DNA of 15,523 nt. Origin: an uncultured Clostridium sp. (GTDB taxonomy: Bacteria > Bacillota > Clostridia > Clostridiales > Clostridiaceae). Both the position numbers and the translations under genes were made by a program. This document shows, piece after piece, positions 6,696-14,515 of the stretch. Numbering within the stretch: the stretch's first letter is position 1; the number at the start of each line of letters is the position of its first letter. Below the pieces are notes generated by a model. The model made no database searches. It worked only from the letters and a program-made list of their open reading frames with translations, and was not told the origin of the DNA. The stretch lies in the NCBI RefSeq assembly GCF_937920395.1, contig NZ_CALEVF010000311.1, positions 1-15,523 on the forward strand, given 5' to 3'.

Positions 6696-7007
6696 ATGGA
6701 ACTTATTAGCTCAATTCTTAAATTTTTAGTACCACTTTTAGTAACTTTTTTCCCTGTTAGGATTATTCTAAATAGTGTTAATGATAAATTTAATATATTT
6801 ACAACACTTCAGAAATCTATTAAAGAAAGTGGAAAAGAAAAATTGATAAATAAAGTTGTTTTTATTGTATCAATTGCTTTATTCTTACTTATTAGTAACT
6901 ATATTAAGCTTAATGATTTTGAGTTTGGAATTTTAGCTGGAGTATATTATGGAATAGTATTCACTATCTTACCGGGGCAAGTAAATTCAGGTAATATTAA
7001 AAAATAG
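6696..7007 (+). CDS. Small membrane protein of unknown function (three predicted helices)
   Basis: A 103-residue protein not recognised as any family. It has three hydrophobic segments: about residues 3-27 (ILKFLVPLLVTFFPVRIIL), 52-70 (VVFIVSIALFLLISNYI) and 76-95 (FGILAGVYYGIVFTILPG). Between the first and second lies a charged, Lys-rich loop (~29-51). No cleavable signal peptide or catalytic motif is visible. A strong ribosome binding site, AAAGGAGGAG at 6680-6689, precedes ATG 6696 with ideal spacing, which supports real translation. The leader contains a short tandem duplication (GTAAGGT twice at 6661-6674). It is flanked on both sides by hairpin terminators, so it is probably monocistronic. 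Codon use is AT-rich like the flanking host genes and unlike the transporter operon. Confidence 0.6.
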   Translation: MELISSILKFLVPLLVTFFPVRIILNSVNDKFNIFTTLQKSIKESGKEKLINKVVFIVSIALFLLISNYIKLNDFEFGILAGVYYGIVFTILPGQVNSGNIKK

Positions 7008-7030
7008 GCAAGCAAATAGTTTACGATTTA

Positions 7031-7085
7031 TTGTTATTATCGACATTCAAATGACACATAGAATTGTTATTATTAACACATAGAA
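7031..7085. repeat. Imperfect two-copy tandem repeat
   Basis: Unit 1 (7031-7063) is TTGTTATTAT, 13 other bases, then ACACATAGAA. Unit 2 (7064-7085) is TTGTTATTAT, 2 bases, then ACACATAGAA. The copies abut exactly and differ by an 11-base gap in the middle. It looks like a duplication followed by a small deletion. Both 10-mers are exact. No function is evident. Confidence 0.6.
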
Positions 7086-7155
7086 AGAAACTAGTAATTG
7101 ATTTTTTAATTAGAGTCCCCCTTTAATTAAATATATATATAACTAGGAATTATAG

Positions 7156-7193
7156 AAAAAAAGACTCTAGCAAATTTTGCTAGAGTCTTTTTT
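7156..7193. terminator. Strong bidirectional intrinsic terminator
   Basis: A-run (7156-7162), stem GACTCTAGC (7163-7171), an AT loop, inverse stem GCTAGAGTC (7179-7187), then six T's (7188-7193). The A-run and T-run make it functional in either direction. It closes the small membrane protein unit and insulates the gene downstream. Confidence 0.88.
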
Positions 7194-7278
7194 AACTATC
7201 TACTTTATATGGACCAAATTTAAACACACCCACATTGGGGCCTTTAATTATTAGATAAATTGAAACTATAATATATAT

Positions 7279-7316
7279 TTTACATTAATTTCAAGTTGTA
7301 GTATAGTTAATGTAAA
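7279..7316 (+). promoter_or_regulatory. Promoter embedded in an inverted repeat, upstream of the SGNH-like gene
   Basis: TTTACA (7279-7284), a 17-base spacer and TATAGT (7302-7307) form a good sigma-A promoter. The 10-mer TTTACATTAA (7279-7288) recurs perfectly inverted as TTAATGTAAA (7307-7316). One arm covers the -35 box and the other starts at the last base of the -10 box. Such symmetry around a promoter suits a dimeric or tetrameric repressor, which is not identified here. Confidence 0.5.
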
Positions 7317-7338
7317 TATTATGTATTGGAGGTAAAAT

Positions 7339-8043
7339 ATGAAAGTCAAAAACGGATATCTTAAAGTTGGCACTGTTATATTAGTTCTAGGAATTTTAAT
7401 AATTGGCACTATTTATAGAGAAGGGGGAGTAGGTTATACAAAATATGAAGTTTACGCTAAGACTATATATAATAAAAGAGAGTTTAAAAACAATCAGGTA
7501 ACATTTTTGGGTGATAATATAGTTGATAAGTGTAATTTAAATGCATTATTTAATGATGCTAATATAGTCAATGAAGGTAAAGCTTGGGATACCACTATTG
7601 ATATTTTGAATAGATTAGATGATGTTATAAAGATTAAACCAAAGACTTTGTTTTTACATATTGGTATAAATGATTTAAAACAAACAAAAGGACAAATCAG
7701 TAAAATTAATATTGATAAATCTATGCAGAATTATAGTGACATAATCAAAATTATAAAAACAAAATTACCTAATACTAAGATATATATTGAAAGTATTCTA
7801 CCAGTAGATAATAATATCATTGCGCAGAAATATAAGTCGGACAAGCTATACAACTTTTATATTAGCAATGATTATATTAAAGTATTTAATACTAATTTAA
7901 AAATAATAGCATTAGAGAATAATGTAACTTATATAAATCACAGTACATTTAATCCGACTACTGAAACAGTGGATGGTATTCAGCCTAATGTTAAAGGATA
8001 TTTTATATTGAAGAATGATTTACAACAATACATTTATAATTAA
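7339..8043 (+). CDS. Membrane-anchored SGNH/GDSL-like protein lacking catalytic Ser and His
   Basis: A 234-residue protein with one N-terminal membrane anchor (~8-26) and an extracytoplasmic SGNH-hydrolase-like fold. The blocks are in order: VTFLGDN (~54-60) where the family has GDS with the nucleophile; NEGKAWDTTIDIL (~78-90) corresponding to block II with its Gly; LFLHIGIND (~104-112) as block III with its Asn; and DGIQPNVKGYF (~212-222) where block V normally reads DGxHPN. So Ser is Asn60 and His is Gln215, while the structural Gly and Asn residues remain. The codons are unambiguous (AAT and CAG) and the frame is open, so this is likely an expressed pseudo-hydrolase or one that binds rather than cleaves acyl or acetyl groups. 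ATG 7339 follows TTGGAGG. It has its own promoter. It could also be an early-decay gene. Confidence 0.7.
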   Translation: MKVKNGYLKVGTVILVLGILIIGTIYREGGVGYTKYEVYAKTIYNKREFKNNQVTFLGDNIVDKCNLNALFNDANIVNEGKAWDTTIDILNRLDDVIKIKPKTLFLHIGINDLKQTKGQISKINIDKSMQNYSDIIKIIKTKLPNTKIYIESILPVDNNIIAQKYKSDKLYNFYISNDYIKVFNTNLKIIALENNVTYINHSTFNPTTETVDGIQPNVKGYFILKNDLQQYIYN

Positions 8044-8202
8044 ACAATTATAGACTATTTTGTGGTATATTGTATATGTGAGTAAATGTTTACATAACAT
8101 ACTTTTAAGATAGATTAATTATATTCAAATGCTCAAAATTAATAATTTTCAATGGTTTAAGTCACATTTTTAAAACTATATTATAAATAGGGAGGATTGA
8201 AA

Positions 8203-10206
8203 ATGGGAAAAAACAAACTGTTTGAAACAATTAAAATTGGTAAGGTTGAAATTAAAAACAAAATTGTAATGGCACCAATGGGAGCGTACGGATTAATCTC
8301 AGACGATGGCTCATTTAATCAAAGAGCAATTGATTATTATGTGGAAAGAGCAAAAGGTGGAACAGGACTTATAATAACAAGTATAGTTAAAGTTGAAAAT
8401 GAAATAGATAAAACAATAATGCCAGCTTTCCCGTGTGCAACAGGAAATCCAGCTAAATTTATTCAAACATCATCAGAACTTACTGAAAGGGTACATGCTT
8501 ATGGAACAAAAATATTTCTTCAATTGACTATGGGATTTGGAAGAAGTGGAGCTCCTATATTAATGGCAAAACAACCAGTTTCAGCTTCAGCAATTCCAAA
8601 TTATTGGGATCCATCTGTGACATGTAGAGAATTATCAACTGAGGAAGTAGAAAAGATAGTTAAAAAGTTTGGTGAAGCTGCTAAAATTGCTAAAGCGTCA
8701 GGTTATGATGGAATTGAGGTACATGCTGTACATGAAGGTTATTTACTAGATCAGTTTACGCTTGCAATATTTAATAAAAGGACAGATAAATATGGTGGCG
8801 ATTTAAGAGGCAGATTAACGCTTCCTATTGAAATACTTCATGAAATTAAGAAAAATGCAGGACAAGATTTTCCAGTAGGATTAAGATATAGCATAAAGAG
8901 CTGTATAAAAGATTGGAGGCAAGGTGGACTACCAGGTGAGGATTATGAAGAAAAAGGTAGAGATTTAGAAGAGGGACTCGAGGCAGCTCAAATACTCGAG
9001 GAAGCTGGATATGATGAATTAAATACTGATGTTGGTACATATGATGCTTGGTATTGGTCTCACCCTCCAATTTATCAAAAACATGGATTGTATTTACCGT
9101 TTACTGAGAAATTAAAGAAAGTAGTAAAAATTCCTGTTATTGTTGCAGGTAAATTGGATACACCTGGAATAGGAGAAAAAGCATTAGAAAACAATCAAGC
9201 TGATATGATATCTCTTGGTAGGGGGCTTTTAGCAGATGCATATTGGCCTAGAAAAGTTTTACTTGGACAAGAAGATAGAATTCGTCCTTGCATTGGTTGC
9301 CATGATGGATGTTTAGGGAGAGCGTTTGAAAATAAACCACTATCTTGTGCTGTAAACCCATCTACAGGCCGAGAACGATATTATGAAATAAAGACTACCA
9401 ATAGTCCTAAAAACATAATGGTTGTTGGTGGTGGCCTTGCTGGTATGGAAGTATCAAGAATTGCTAAAATGAGAGGGCATAATGTTACAATATATGAAAA
9501 AACTAATGATCTGGGAGGACATGTTATTGCTGGATCAAAACCTGATTTCAAGCTTGATGATAAAAGATTGCTTAATTGGTACAAAAACGAAATGAAAGTT
9601 TTAGATGTTAATTTAATGATGAATACTAAAGTTACAGAAGAGATTATTGATACATTAATGCCTGACGCGGTTGTTATAGCAACTGGGTCGAGTGAAGTAA
9701 TGTTAAATGAAATTCCTGGGATTAAGAAAGAAAAGGTTGCGACCGCTAGTGAAGTGCTCGATGGGATTAAAGTTGCCGGCCAAAATGTAATTATGGTAGG
9801 TGGAGGACTTGTTGGTTGTGAGACTGCTTTATGGCTTGCTCAGCAAGGTAAAACAGTAACCATAGTAGAAGCTTTTAGTGATATTTTAAGCTCAGGAAAA
9901 CCTATTCCCCATATGAATAAAATAATGTTAATTGATCTATTAAAGATTAATAAGGTAGAAAAAATTACGAGTACCGCTTTGCTTGAAGTAACTGATGAGG
10001 GTGCTTTATTAATTAACAATAAATTTGGTAAGAGTGAGGTTAAAGCAGATACTGTAGTTTTAGCAGTTGGATTTAAATCTGAAAGAGAATTGTTTTATAA
10101 AATGAATGGTAAAATTGCAGATTTATATATTGTGGGAGATGCAAACAATGCTGCTAATATAATGAATGCTATTTGGACTGCAAATGAAATAGGGTTAAAC
10201 ATTTGA
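8203..10206 (+). CDS. NADH:flavin oxidoreductase, 2-enoate reductase / 2,4-dienoyl-CoA reductase family
   Basis: A 667-residue three-cofactor flavoenzyme expected to reduce an activated C=C bond with NADH. ATG 8203 is preferred because GGAGG at 8191-8195 is 7 bases upstream. An in-frame TTG at 8197 is too close. Residues ~1-360 form the FMN-binding Old-Yellow-Enzyme barrel (IVMAPMGAYG near the start, DGIEVHAVHEGYLLDQF ~169-185, RTDKYGGDLRGRL). Four cysteines, C363-x2-C366-x3-C370-x11-C382, ligate a 4Fe-4S cluster. Then come the FAD-binding GGGLAG (~409-414) and NAD-binding GGGLVG (~533-538) Rossmann motifs, and a C-terminal IVGDANNA. This matches clostridial enoate reductases, used in Stickland-type reduction of unsaturated acids. 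Bile-acid enzymes BaiCD/BaiH and dienoyl-CoA reductase belong to the same family, so the substrate is open. It is monocistronic and convergent with the penicillin-binding protein gene. Confidence 0.87.
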   Translation: MGKNKLFETIKIGKVEIKNKIVMAPMGAYGLISDDGSFNQRAIDYYVERAKGGTGLIITSIVKVENEIDKTIMPAFPCATGNPAKFIQTSSELTERVHAYGTKIFLQLTMGFGRSGAPILMAKQPVSASAIPNYWDPSVTCRELSTEEVEKIVKKFGEAAKIAKASGYDGIEVHAVHEGYLLDQFTLAIFNKRTDKYGGDLRGRLTLPIEILHEIKKNAGQDFPVGLRYSIKSCIKDWRQGGLPGEDYEEKGRDLEEGLEAAQILEEAGYDELNTDVGTYDAWYWSHPPIYQKHGLYLPFTEKLKKVVKIPVIVAGKLDTPGIGEKALENNQADMISLGRGLLADAYWPRKVLLGQEDRIRPCIGCHDGCLGRAFENKPLSCAVNPSTGRERYYEIKTTNSPKNIMVVGGGLAGMEVSRIAKMRGHNVTIYEKTNDLGGHVIAGSKPDFKLDDKRLLNWYKNEMKVLDVNLMMNTKVTEEIIDTLMPDAVVIATGSSEVMLNEIPGIKKEKVATASEVLDGIKVAGQNVIMVGGGLVGCETALWLAQQGKTVTIVEAFSDILSSGKPIPHMNKIMLIDLLKINKVEKITSTALLEVTDEGALLINNKFGKSEVKADTVVLAVGFKSERELFYKMNGKIADLYIVGDANNAANIMNAIWTANEIGLNI

Positions 10207-10238
10207 AGTAACTACAATTAAATGTTTTTAAATTTATA

Positions 10239-10274
10239 GGAACTAAAATCTTCATTATAAAAGATTTTAGTTCC
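10239..10274. terminator. Shared terminator between convergent genes
   Basis: GGAACTAAAATCTT (10239-10252) is perfectly inverted at 10261-10274 around an 8-base loop. It lies 33 bases after the oxidoreductase stop and 20 bases beyond the penicillin-binding protein stop at 10294. Flanks are T-rich to the right and A-rich to the left, but without long uninterrupted runs. Confidence 0.7.
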
Positions 10275-10293
10275 CATTTATATATCTTAAATT

Positions 10294-12108
10294 TTAGTTA
10301 GTCTTAGCAGAAGTCTTATCAACTGCTGTGTTTACTTTATCTGGGTTTATACCCATTATTGTAAATAACTCTGAAAATATTTTCTTTGCTGCGGGTACCG
10401 CGGTAAGAGCCGCATAATAGCTATTTGAATTTGGTTCTTCTACAGTAACTATTAGGCTTACTTTTGGATTATTTGCAGGGGCCATGCCTGCAAAGGATGA
10501 TACGTATTTACCCTGTATATAACCACCGCTGACGCTATTAACTTCATTAGCAGTTCCTGTCTTACCACCTATATTATAACCTGCCATATATGTTCCTTTA
10601 GCAGTTCCTTTTTTTACGACCGTTTCTAAGTATGTTCTTAATTTTGCTGCTTTATCACTGCTCATTATAGTTCTTTTGTTAAAATTATCATATTGACTGT
10701 CCACAACTTTTTTACCGTTTTCATTATGAGATATATCTTTCATAACATGTGGCGTTATCCATGTGCCACCATTAGCAACAGCATTAAACGCAGCCATATA
10801 TTGTATCTGGGTAACAGCAACACCTTGTCCATATGTCATCGTAGCAAGATCAAGTGGGGTAATAGTTTTTATATCTTTTATTAATCCTGTACCTTCTCCA
10901 GGTAAGTCTATATTAGTTTTTGCACCAAAACCAGCATTCTTTGTAAATTTATAAAGATTATCTTTTCCAACCATCTGTCCTAGCTTTATAAATGCTACAT
11001 TGTCAGAATTTTTCAATATGTCTGAAAAATTTTCAACACCATATTTTTCTCTATTATCAGTATACAATGTTGTATTGCCAATTTTTATACTACCATTATT
11101 TATAAAACGATCATCATCAGTTACAGAATTATTTTGAAGAGCTGCTGCAGCCATAATAACCTTAAAAATAGATCCTGGCTCAAACACATCGCTTACAGCT
11201 TTATTCTTCCACGTCTGCTCTGATTGACTATTTGTTTTACCTTGAGCATATGGCTCATTTAAATTATAATTAGGTAAATTTGCCATTCCTAAAACCTCAC
11301 CATTATTTGGATTCATAATTGTTATACTTACAGATTTCGCACCATTTGCTGTTAAAGTTTCTTTAGCCACTCTTTCAGCTAATTCTTGAATTCGTTCATC
11401 TACAGTTAAGGTCAAATTATTTCCATTTACAGGTTTTACAGTTAAAGCTTCATTATAAGGTAATTCATTACCGGATCTATCCATCTGAACCACTTTCATA
11501 CCAGGAGTACCTGCGAGTTCATTGTTATAGCTCATCTCTACTCCGTTAACTCCGGAACCATTTAAATTGGTATGTCCTATGACCTGAGATAGGAAATTGT
11601 CATTTGGATATATCCTATCAATATCATTTGAAATTATTATTCCACTATATTTCAAATTATTAATAGAGGTTACCACTTCCTGCTTAACCTTTCTTTTAAG
11701 CGATACAAATTGAAGTAGTTTACCTTTACTGTTTTCTGTATTCAATGTTTTTTCAACAGAACTGATATTAATATTAAGAATCTTTGCCAATTTTTCCGAG
11801 GCTTGCTTTTGAGGTATCTTATTATCAACTAAATATTTATTTAATACGACTAAATCTACATCTACCCTGTAAACATTTATGTTTAATACTAAGTCAAAAC
11901 CATTTCTGTCTACAATTGCCCCCCTAGAAGGAGCTAGTGTTATACTTTTAGTTTGCTGTTGCACTGCCAGCGTTTTGTAATTAGATCCATTAATAGCCAT
12001 TACATAAAATAACCTGCCCAGTAAAATGCTAAATACTAAAGCAAATACTATACATACACCAAAAATCCTTTTTTTTCGCGGTTTTCTTTTTATCAATTTG
12101 TTCACCAA
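10294..12108 (-). CDS. Class B penicillin-binding protein (peptidoglycan transpeptidase, FtsI/SpoVD type without PASTA)
   Basis: A ~604-residue membrane-anchored D,D-transpeptidase that cross-links peptidoglycan outside the membrane. A basic tail (~5-14) and one hydrophobic helix (~15-36) are followed by the dimerisation/pedestal domain (RGAIVDRNG ~62-70 is its conserved entry). The transpeptidase domain has nucleophile Ser313 in SIFK, SDN at 368-370 and KTG at 516-518, all intact. It ends ~85 residues after KTG, so it lacks the PASTA repeats typical of SpoVD and PBP2x. The start is uncertain: a stop lies just upstream in frame, the first codons are TTG (12108) and GTG (12105), and AGGTTGGTGA could be a Shine-Dalgarno for a third candidate, TTG at 12096. 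No ATG is available. It stands alone between terminators, outside any dcw-type cluster, which suggests an accessory or sporulation-related role, not the main division enzyme. Confidence 0.88.
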   Translation of the reverse strand: MVNKLIKRKPRKKRIFGVCIVFALVFSILLGRLFYVMAINGSNYKTLAVQQQTKSITLAPSRGAIVDRNGFDLVLNINVYRVDVDLVVLNKYLVDNKIPQKQASEKLAKILNINISSVEKTLNTENSKGKLLQFVSLKRKVKQEVVTSINNLKYSGIIISNDIDRIYPNDNFLSQVIGHTNLNGSGVNGVEMSYNNELAGTPGMKVVQMDRSGNELPYNEALTVKPVNGNNLTLTVDERIQELAERVAKETLTANGAKSVSITIMNPNNGEVLGMANLPNYNLNEPYAQGKTNSQSEQTWKNKAVSDVFEPGSIFKVIMAAAALQNNSVTDDDRFINNGSIKIGNTTLYTDNREKYGVENFSDILKNSDNVAFIKLGQMVGKDNLYKFTKNAGFGAKTNIDLPGEGTGLIKDIKTITPLDLATMTYGQGVAVTQIQYMAAFNAVANGGTWITPHVMKDISHNENGKKVVDSQYDNFNKRTIMSSDKAAKLRTYLETVVKKGTAKGTYMAGYNIGGKTGTANEVNSVSGGYIQGKYVSSFAGMAPANNPKVSLIVTVEEPNSNSYYAALTAVPAAKKIFSELFTIMGINPDKVNTAVDKTSAKTN

Positions 12109-12138
12109 CCTGATTTAAATTTTATTTTTATAATAATA

Positions 12139-12166
12139 GTAACACTTGTTTGTAGAAAGGTGTTAC
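12139..12166. promoter_or_regulatory. Inverted repeat upstream of the penicillin-binding protein gene
   Basis: GTAACAC (12139-12145) and GTGTTAC (12160-12166) form a perfect 7-base inverted repeat with a 14-base centre, about 30 bases upstream of the coding start. A TATTAT-type -10 box could lie next to it on the minus strand, but no good -35 box is present. It could be an operator or a 5' hairpin. It does not resemble the BlaI/MecI operator. Confidence 0.35.
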
Positions 12167-12188
12167 ATTTATTTTTAATATACTAGAT

Positions 12189-12222
12189 AAAAAGGATATA
12201 TCTCATGGGATATATCCTTTTT
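12189..12222. terminator. Terminator of the HAD/AraM/GpsA-like operon
   Basis: AAAAAGGATATATC (12189-12202) is perfectly inverted at 12209-12222 around a 6-base loop. On the minus strand the stem ends in a T-run. It lies 35 bases after the phosphatase stop and separates this operon from the penicillin-binding protein gene. Confidence 0.85.
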
Positions 12223-12256
12223 ATTGTTATCAAATTGAAAAATTTTATAATGATTT

Positions 12257-13075
12257 TTAACTATAAATTTCTTCTAATACGTTTTGCACGCCGCCTAATG
12301 AATCAAAAATAAGTGAAGGCTGTATTTCAGATTCAAGTAAATCTGAAAGCTTTGCTTCACCTGATAAAACAAGGATAGTTACAGAAGCATTATCTTTACC
12401 AATAGCTATATCTGTATAAAGTCTATCTCCTACAAATGCAATTTCTTCTTCGCGAAATCCAGTGTTTTTAAGAACATATTTTAGTGTATGATGGGAGGGT
12501 TTACCAAAGTATTCTGGAACCACGCCAGTAGATGCTGTAATCATAGAACATATAGATCCACAATCCGGTATAAATCCATCTTCAGTTGGACAATTAAAGT
12601 CAGGATTGACGCCTAAAAAGGTAGCTCCATTTCTTATGAATTCACAAGCCTTAGAAACATTTTCATAAACAAGTGATGTATCAAACCCTACGACAACAAC
12701 ATCTGCGTCCTCGGTAACTACATTAATGTTTGCGGCCCTAAAATCTTCTTTTAAATAATCAGTCCCCAAAACAAATACTTTTTTACTTGGCATATTTTCT
12801 TTTAAATAATTAATAATTACATAATTTGAAATGAGCATTTTATCATCACTCAAATTATAGCCCATCTTTTTAATTCTATTTATATAAATTTCTGCATTTT
12901 TAGAGGAGTTATTTGTGAAAAATTTAAATTTGATATTGTTTTTTTCCAGTTCTTCTAAAAATTTGATAGAACCCTCTAGTATTTTATCCCCTAAATAAAC
13001 TGTCCCATCAAGATCTAGAATAAAGCATTTTACTCCTTTTAAAACTTCTTTTGAATCAAGTGTTCTGCCTACCAT
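12257..13075 (-). CDS. HAD-IIA family sugar/polyol phosphatase (NagD/AraL-like)
   Basis: A 272-residue cytoplasmic phosphatase of the haloacid dehalogenase superfamily, subfamily IIA. Motif I is FILDLDGTVYLG with nucleophile Asp21 and acid Asp23. Motif II is TNNSS (~54-58). The C2-type cap domain lies between. Motif III Lys192 is in GKPSHHT. Motif IV is VGDRLYTD (Asp217 and Asp222, Mg2+ ligands). The length matches NagD and B. subtilis AraL, which dephosphorylate a range of small sugar phosphates and phosphoglycolate. It is the last gene of a three-gene operon, 46 bases after the AraM-like gene. ATG 13075 lies 11 bases beyond AAGGAG, slightly long. In context it may remove a toxic or dead-end phosphorylated intermediate (damage control), or release glycerol from a glycerol phosphate. 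Both roles are inference. Confidence 0.85.
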   Translation of the reverse strand: MVGRTLDSKEVLKGVKCFILDLDGTVYLGDKILEGSIKFLEELEKNNIKFKFFTNNSSKNAEIYINRIKKMGYNLSDDKMLISNYVIINYLKENMPSKKVFVLGTDYLKEDFRAANINVVTEDADVVVVGFDTSLVYENVSKACEFIRNGATFLGVNPDFNCPTEDGFIPDCGSICSMITASTGVVPEYFGKPSHHTLKYVLKNTGFREEEIAFVGDRLYTDIAIGKDNASVTILVLSGEAKLSDLLESEIQPSLIFDSLGGVQNVLEEIYS

Positions 13076-13121
13076 CCCTATAGCAGCTCCTTTCTAATAT
13101 AATGTAAAAGTAGTCTGTAAC

Positions 13122-14480
13122 TTATTTATAATAAATATTTGTTATATAATCTGCAGCTTCCTCAAGTTTTCCTGCATCTTCAAGAAGTTGCATAATACCA
13201 TATCTATTACGCATATCTTTTGCAGCAATAAAACTTTTTCTGAAAAGTTCTTTACTAAGTCCTAATTCTTTAGGATCCCAAACTGCGCCTGCTTTTTTTA
13301 GAGTCTTAATTATTTCTATAGGTTCTGGTACGAAAGAATCACATATTTTCTTTATATCGTCCCAATTGGATCCTATTTTCTGCATACTAGCTTTTCTATC
13401 TTCTTCATTAAAATTAATACTACCTTGCTTAAATTCTATAATATTTGGTGCACTTATAGTAAATACATCCTTTATATTTTGTTCCCAGGTGTTTTTATCA
13501 AGATGCATGTAGTCACCTTTTTTAAGTATTTCATCAATATTTAAATCTTTTGCAAATTTAAATGCATAAGCTACAACTCCCACACCTACACCTACGGTAT
13601 TACCATGGAGCCATTTTGTATTATCGCCACCATTCATAAACATCATTTCATAACAATGTGATAAATAATGTTCTCCACCAGATGCAGGTCTTGATGCACC
13701 TACCATTCCAATAGCAATTCCAGATAAAATTAGTGCCTCAGTTATGTTTTGTACAGTACTTGCATTTCTACTGGTTACGCCCGCTGCAGCTTCTTCACAC
13801 TTCTTTAAAGTACTAAGTACTAATTTTTCAACTTCAGGGCAAAAGTATTCTTTGTTTATGATCTTTGCAACATGCCAATCTGCAAGGGCTGTATATTTAC
13901 CTAGGATATCTCCAAGACCAGCCTGAAGCATAAGCATAGGGGCCTGTTTCATAATATCAATGTCACAAACAATCGCGAGTGGGTAAACTCCATCATAAGT
14001 AACTTTTACACCATCACATATTAGGGGAGATACTACAGAGGCATAACCATCCATTGAAGGTGCTGTTCCAACTATGACATAGGGAATATTAAGTTTGCAT
14101 CCTAAAAACCTTGAAATATCGTTGATAGTCCCAGATCCTACTGCAATAATAAGGTCTGTTTTTGCTGGTATTTCTAGTAATAATCTTCCAAGAGTTAATT
14201 CATTGGGATGTAAATGTTTCTCATTAAATATATATTTACTAACTTTAAATTTTTCATTTAATAATTCTTCTACTCTTTTGCCTGCAACTTCATAAGTATG
14301 GGTGTCTTCTATAATAAACACTTGTTTGCCTTCATAATTTTTGATTACAGTTGGTAATGTATTTATAACACCACTGCCAACCTTTATAGTTTCTATCCCT
14401 ACACTATGATTTTTGCCACATGAACACATGTAATTAAGACCAGTCATTTCTTCTATACTTAGAGCTACTAAATCTTCCAT
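13122..14480 (-). CDS. araM: AraM-like sn-glycerol-1-phosphate dehydrogenase (iron/nickel-dependent dehydrogenase fold)
   Basis: A 452-residue enzyme of the dehydroquinate-synthase / metal-dependent alcohol dehydrogenase fold. The family member AraM/EgsA of B. subtilis reduces dihydroxyacetone phosphate to sn-glycerol-1-phosphate with NAD(P)H. Visible marks: nucleotide-binding GSGTINDI (~115-122), TAPSMDGYASVVSPLI (~139-154), and likely metal ligands Asp191 (AGLGDILGKY), His271 (GGEHYLSH) and His292 (WLHGNTVG). A short Cys-rich element, CSCGKNH (~19-25), lies near the N-terminus. ATG 14480 follows AAGGAGGAA. It is 35 bases downstream of the GpsA-like gene and 46 upstream of the phosphatase gene, one operon. 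In Bacillus the araM gene belongs to the arabinose operon; here it is in the same window as araR but in a separate transcript. Its true substrate could be another polyol phosphate. Confidence 0.85.
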   Translation of the reverse strand: MEDLVALSIEEMTGLNYMCSCGKNHSVGIETIKVGSGVINTLPTVIKNYEGKQVFIIEDTHTYEVAGKRVEELLNEKFKVSKYIFNEKHLHPNELTLGRLLLEIPAKTDLIIAVGSGTINDISRFLGCKLNIPYVIVGTAPSMDGYASVVSPLICDGVKVTYDGVYPLAIVCDIDIMKQAPMLMLQAGLGDILGKYTALADWHVAKIINKEYFCPEVEKLVLSTLKKCEEAAAGVTSRNASTVQNITEALILSGIAIGMVGASRPASGGEHYLSHCYEMMFMNGGDNTKWLHGNTVGVGVGVVAYAFKFAKDLNIDEILKKGDYMHLDKNTWEQNIKDVFTISAPNIIEFKQGSINFNEEDRKASMQKIGSNWDDIKKICDSFVPEPIEIIKTLKKAGAVWDPKELGLSKELFRKSFIAAKDMRNRYGIMQLLEDAGKLEEAADYITNIYYK

Positions 14481-14515
14481 ATTTTTTCCTCCTTAAAGTT
14501 CATTTAATTTTTAAT

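Larger units (their letters stand above)
7008..7338. other. Gene-free stretch between the small membrane protein and the SGNH-like gene
   Basis: About 330 bases without a supportable open reading frame. It holds an imperfect tandem repeat (7031-7085), a short weak palindrome (TTTAATTA at 7105-7112 pairing with 7124-7131 around a C-rich spot), a strong intrinsic terminator (7156-7193) and the promoter with inverted repeat of the following gene (7279-7316). No structured RNA gene was recognised. Confidence 0.6.

Noticed and set aside
7102..7131. AT-rich palindrome around a C-run, resembling a second terminator
   Set aside because: The stem is weak and all A/T, with no T-run following; the strong terminator 30 bases downstream explains termination.
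8059..8117. Possible promoter for the oxidoreductase (TTTACA 8089-8094, 16-base spacer, TAGATT 8111-8116)
   Set aside because: The -10 match is weak and several alternatives score similarly in this AT-rich gap, so no promoter is asserted.
10693..10954. Two plus-strand open frames antisense to the penicillin-binding protein
   Set aside because: Antisense to the transpeptidase domain, no ribosome binding site and no homology recognised.
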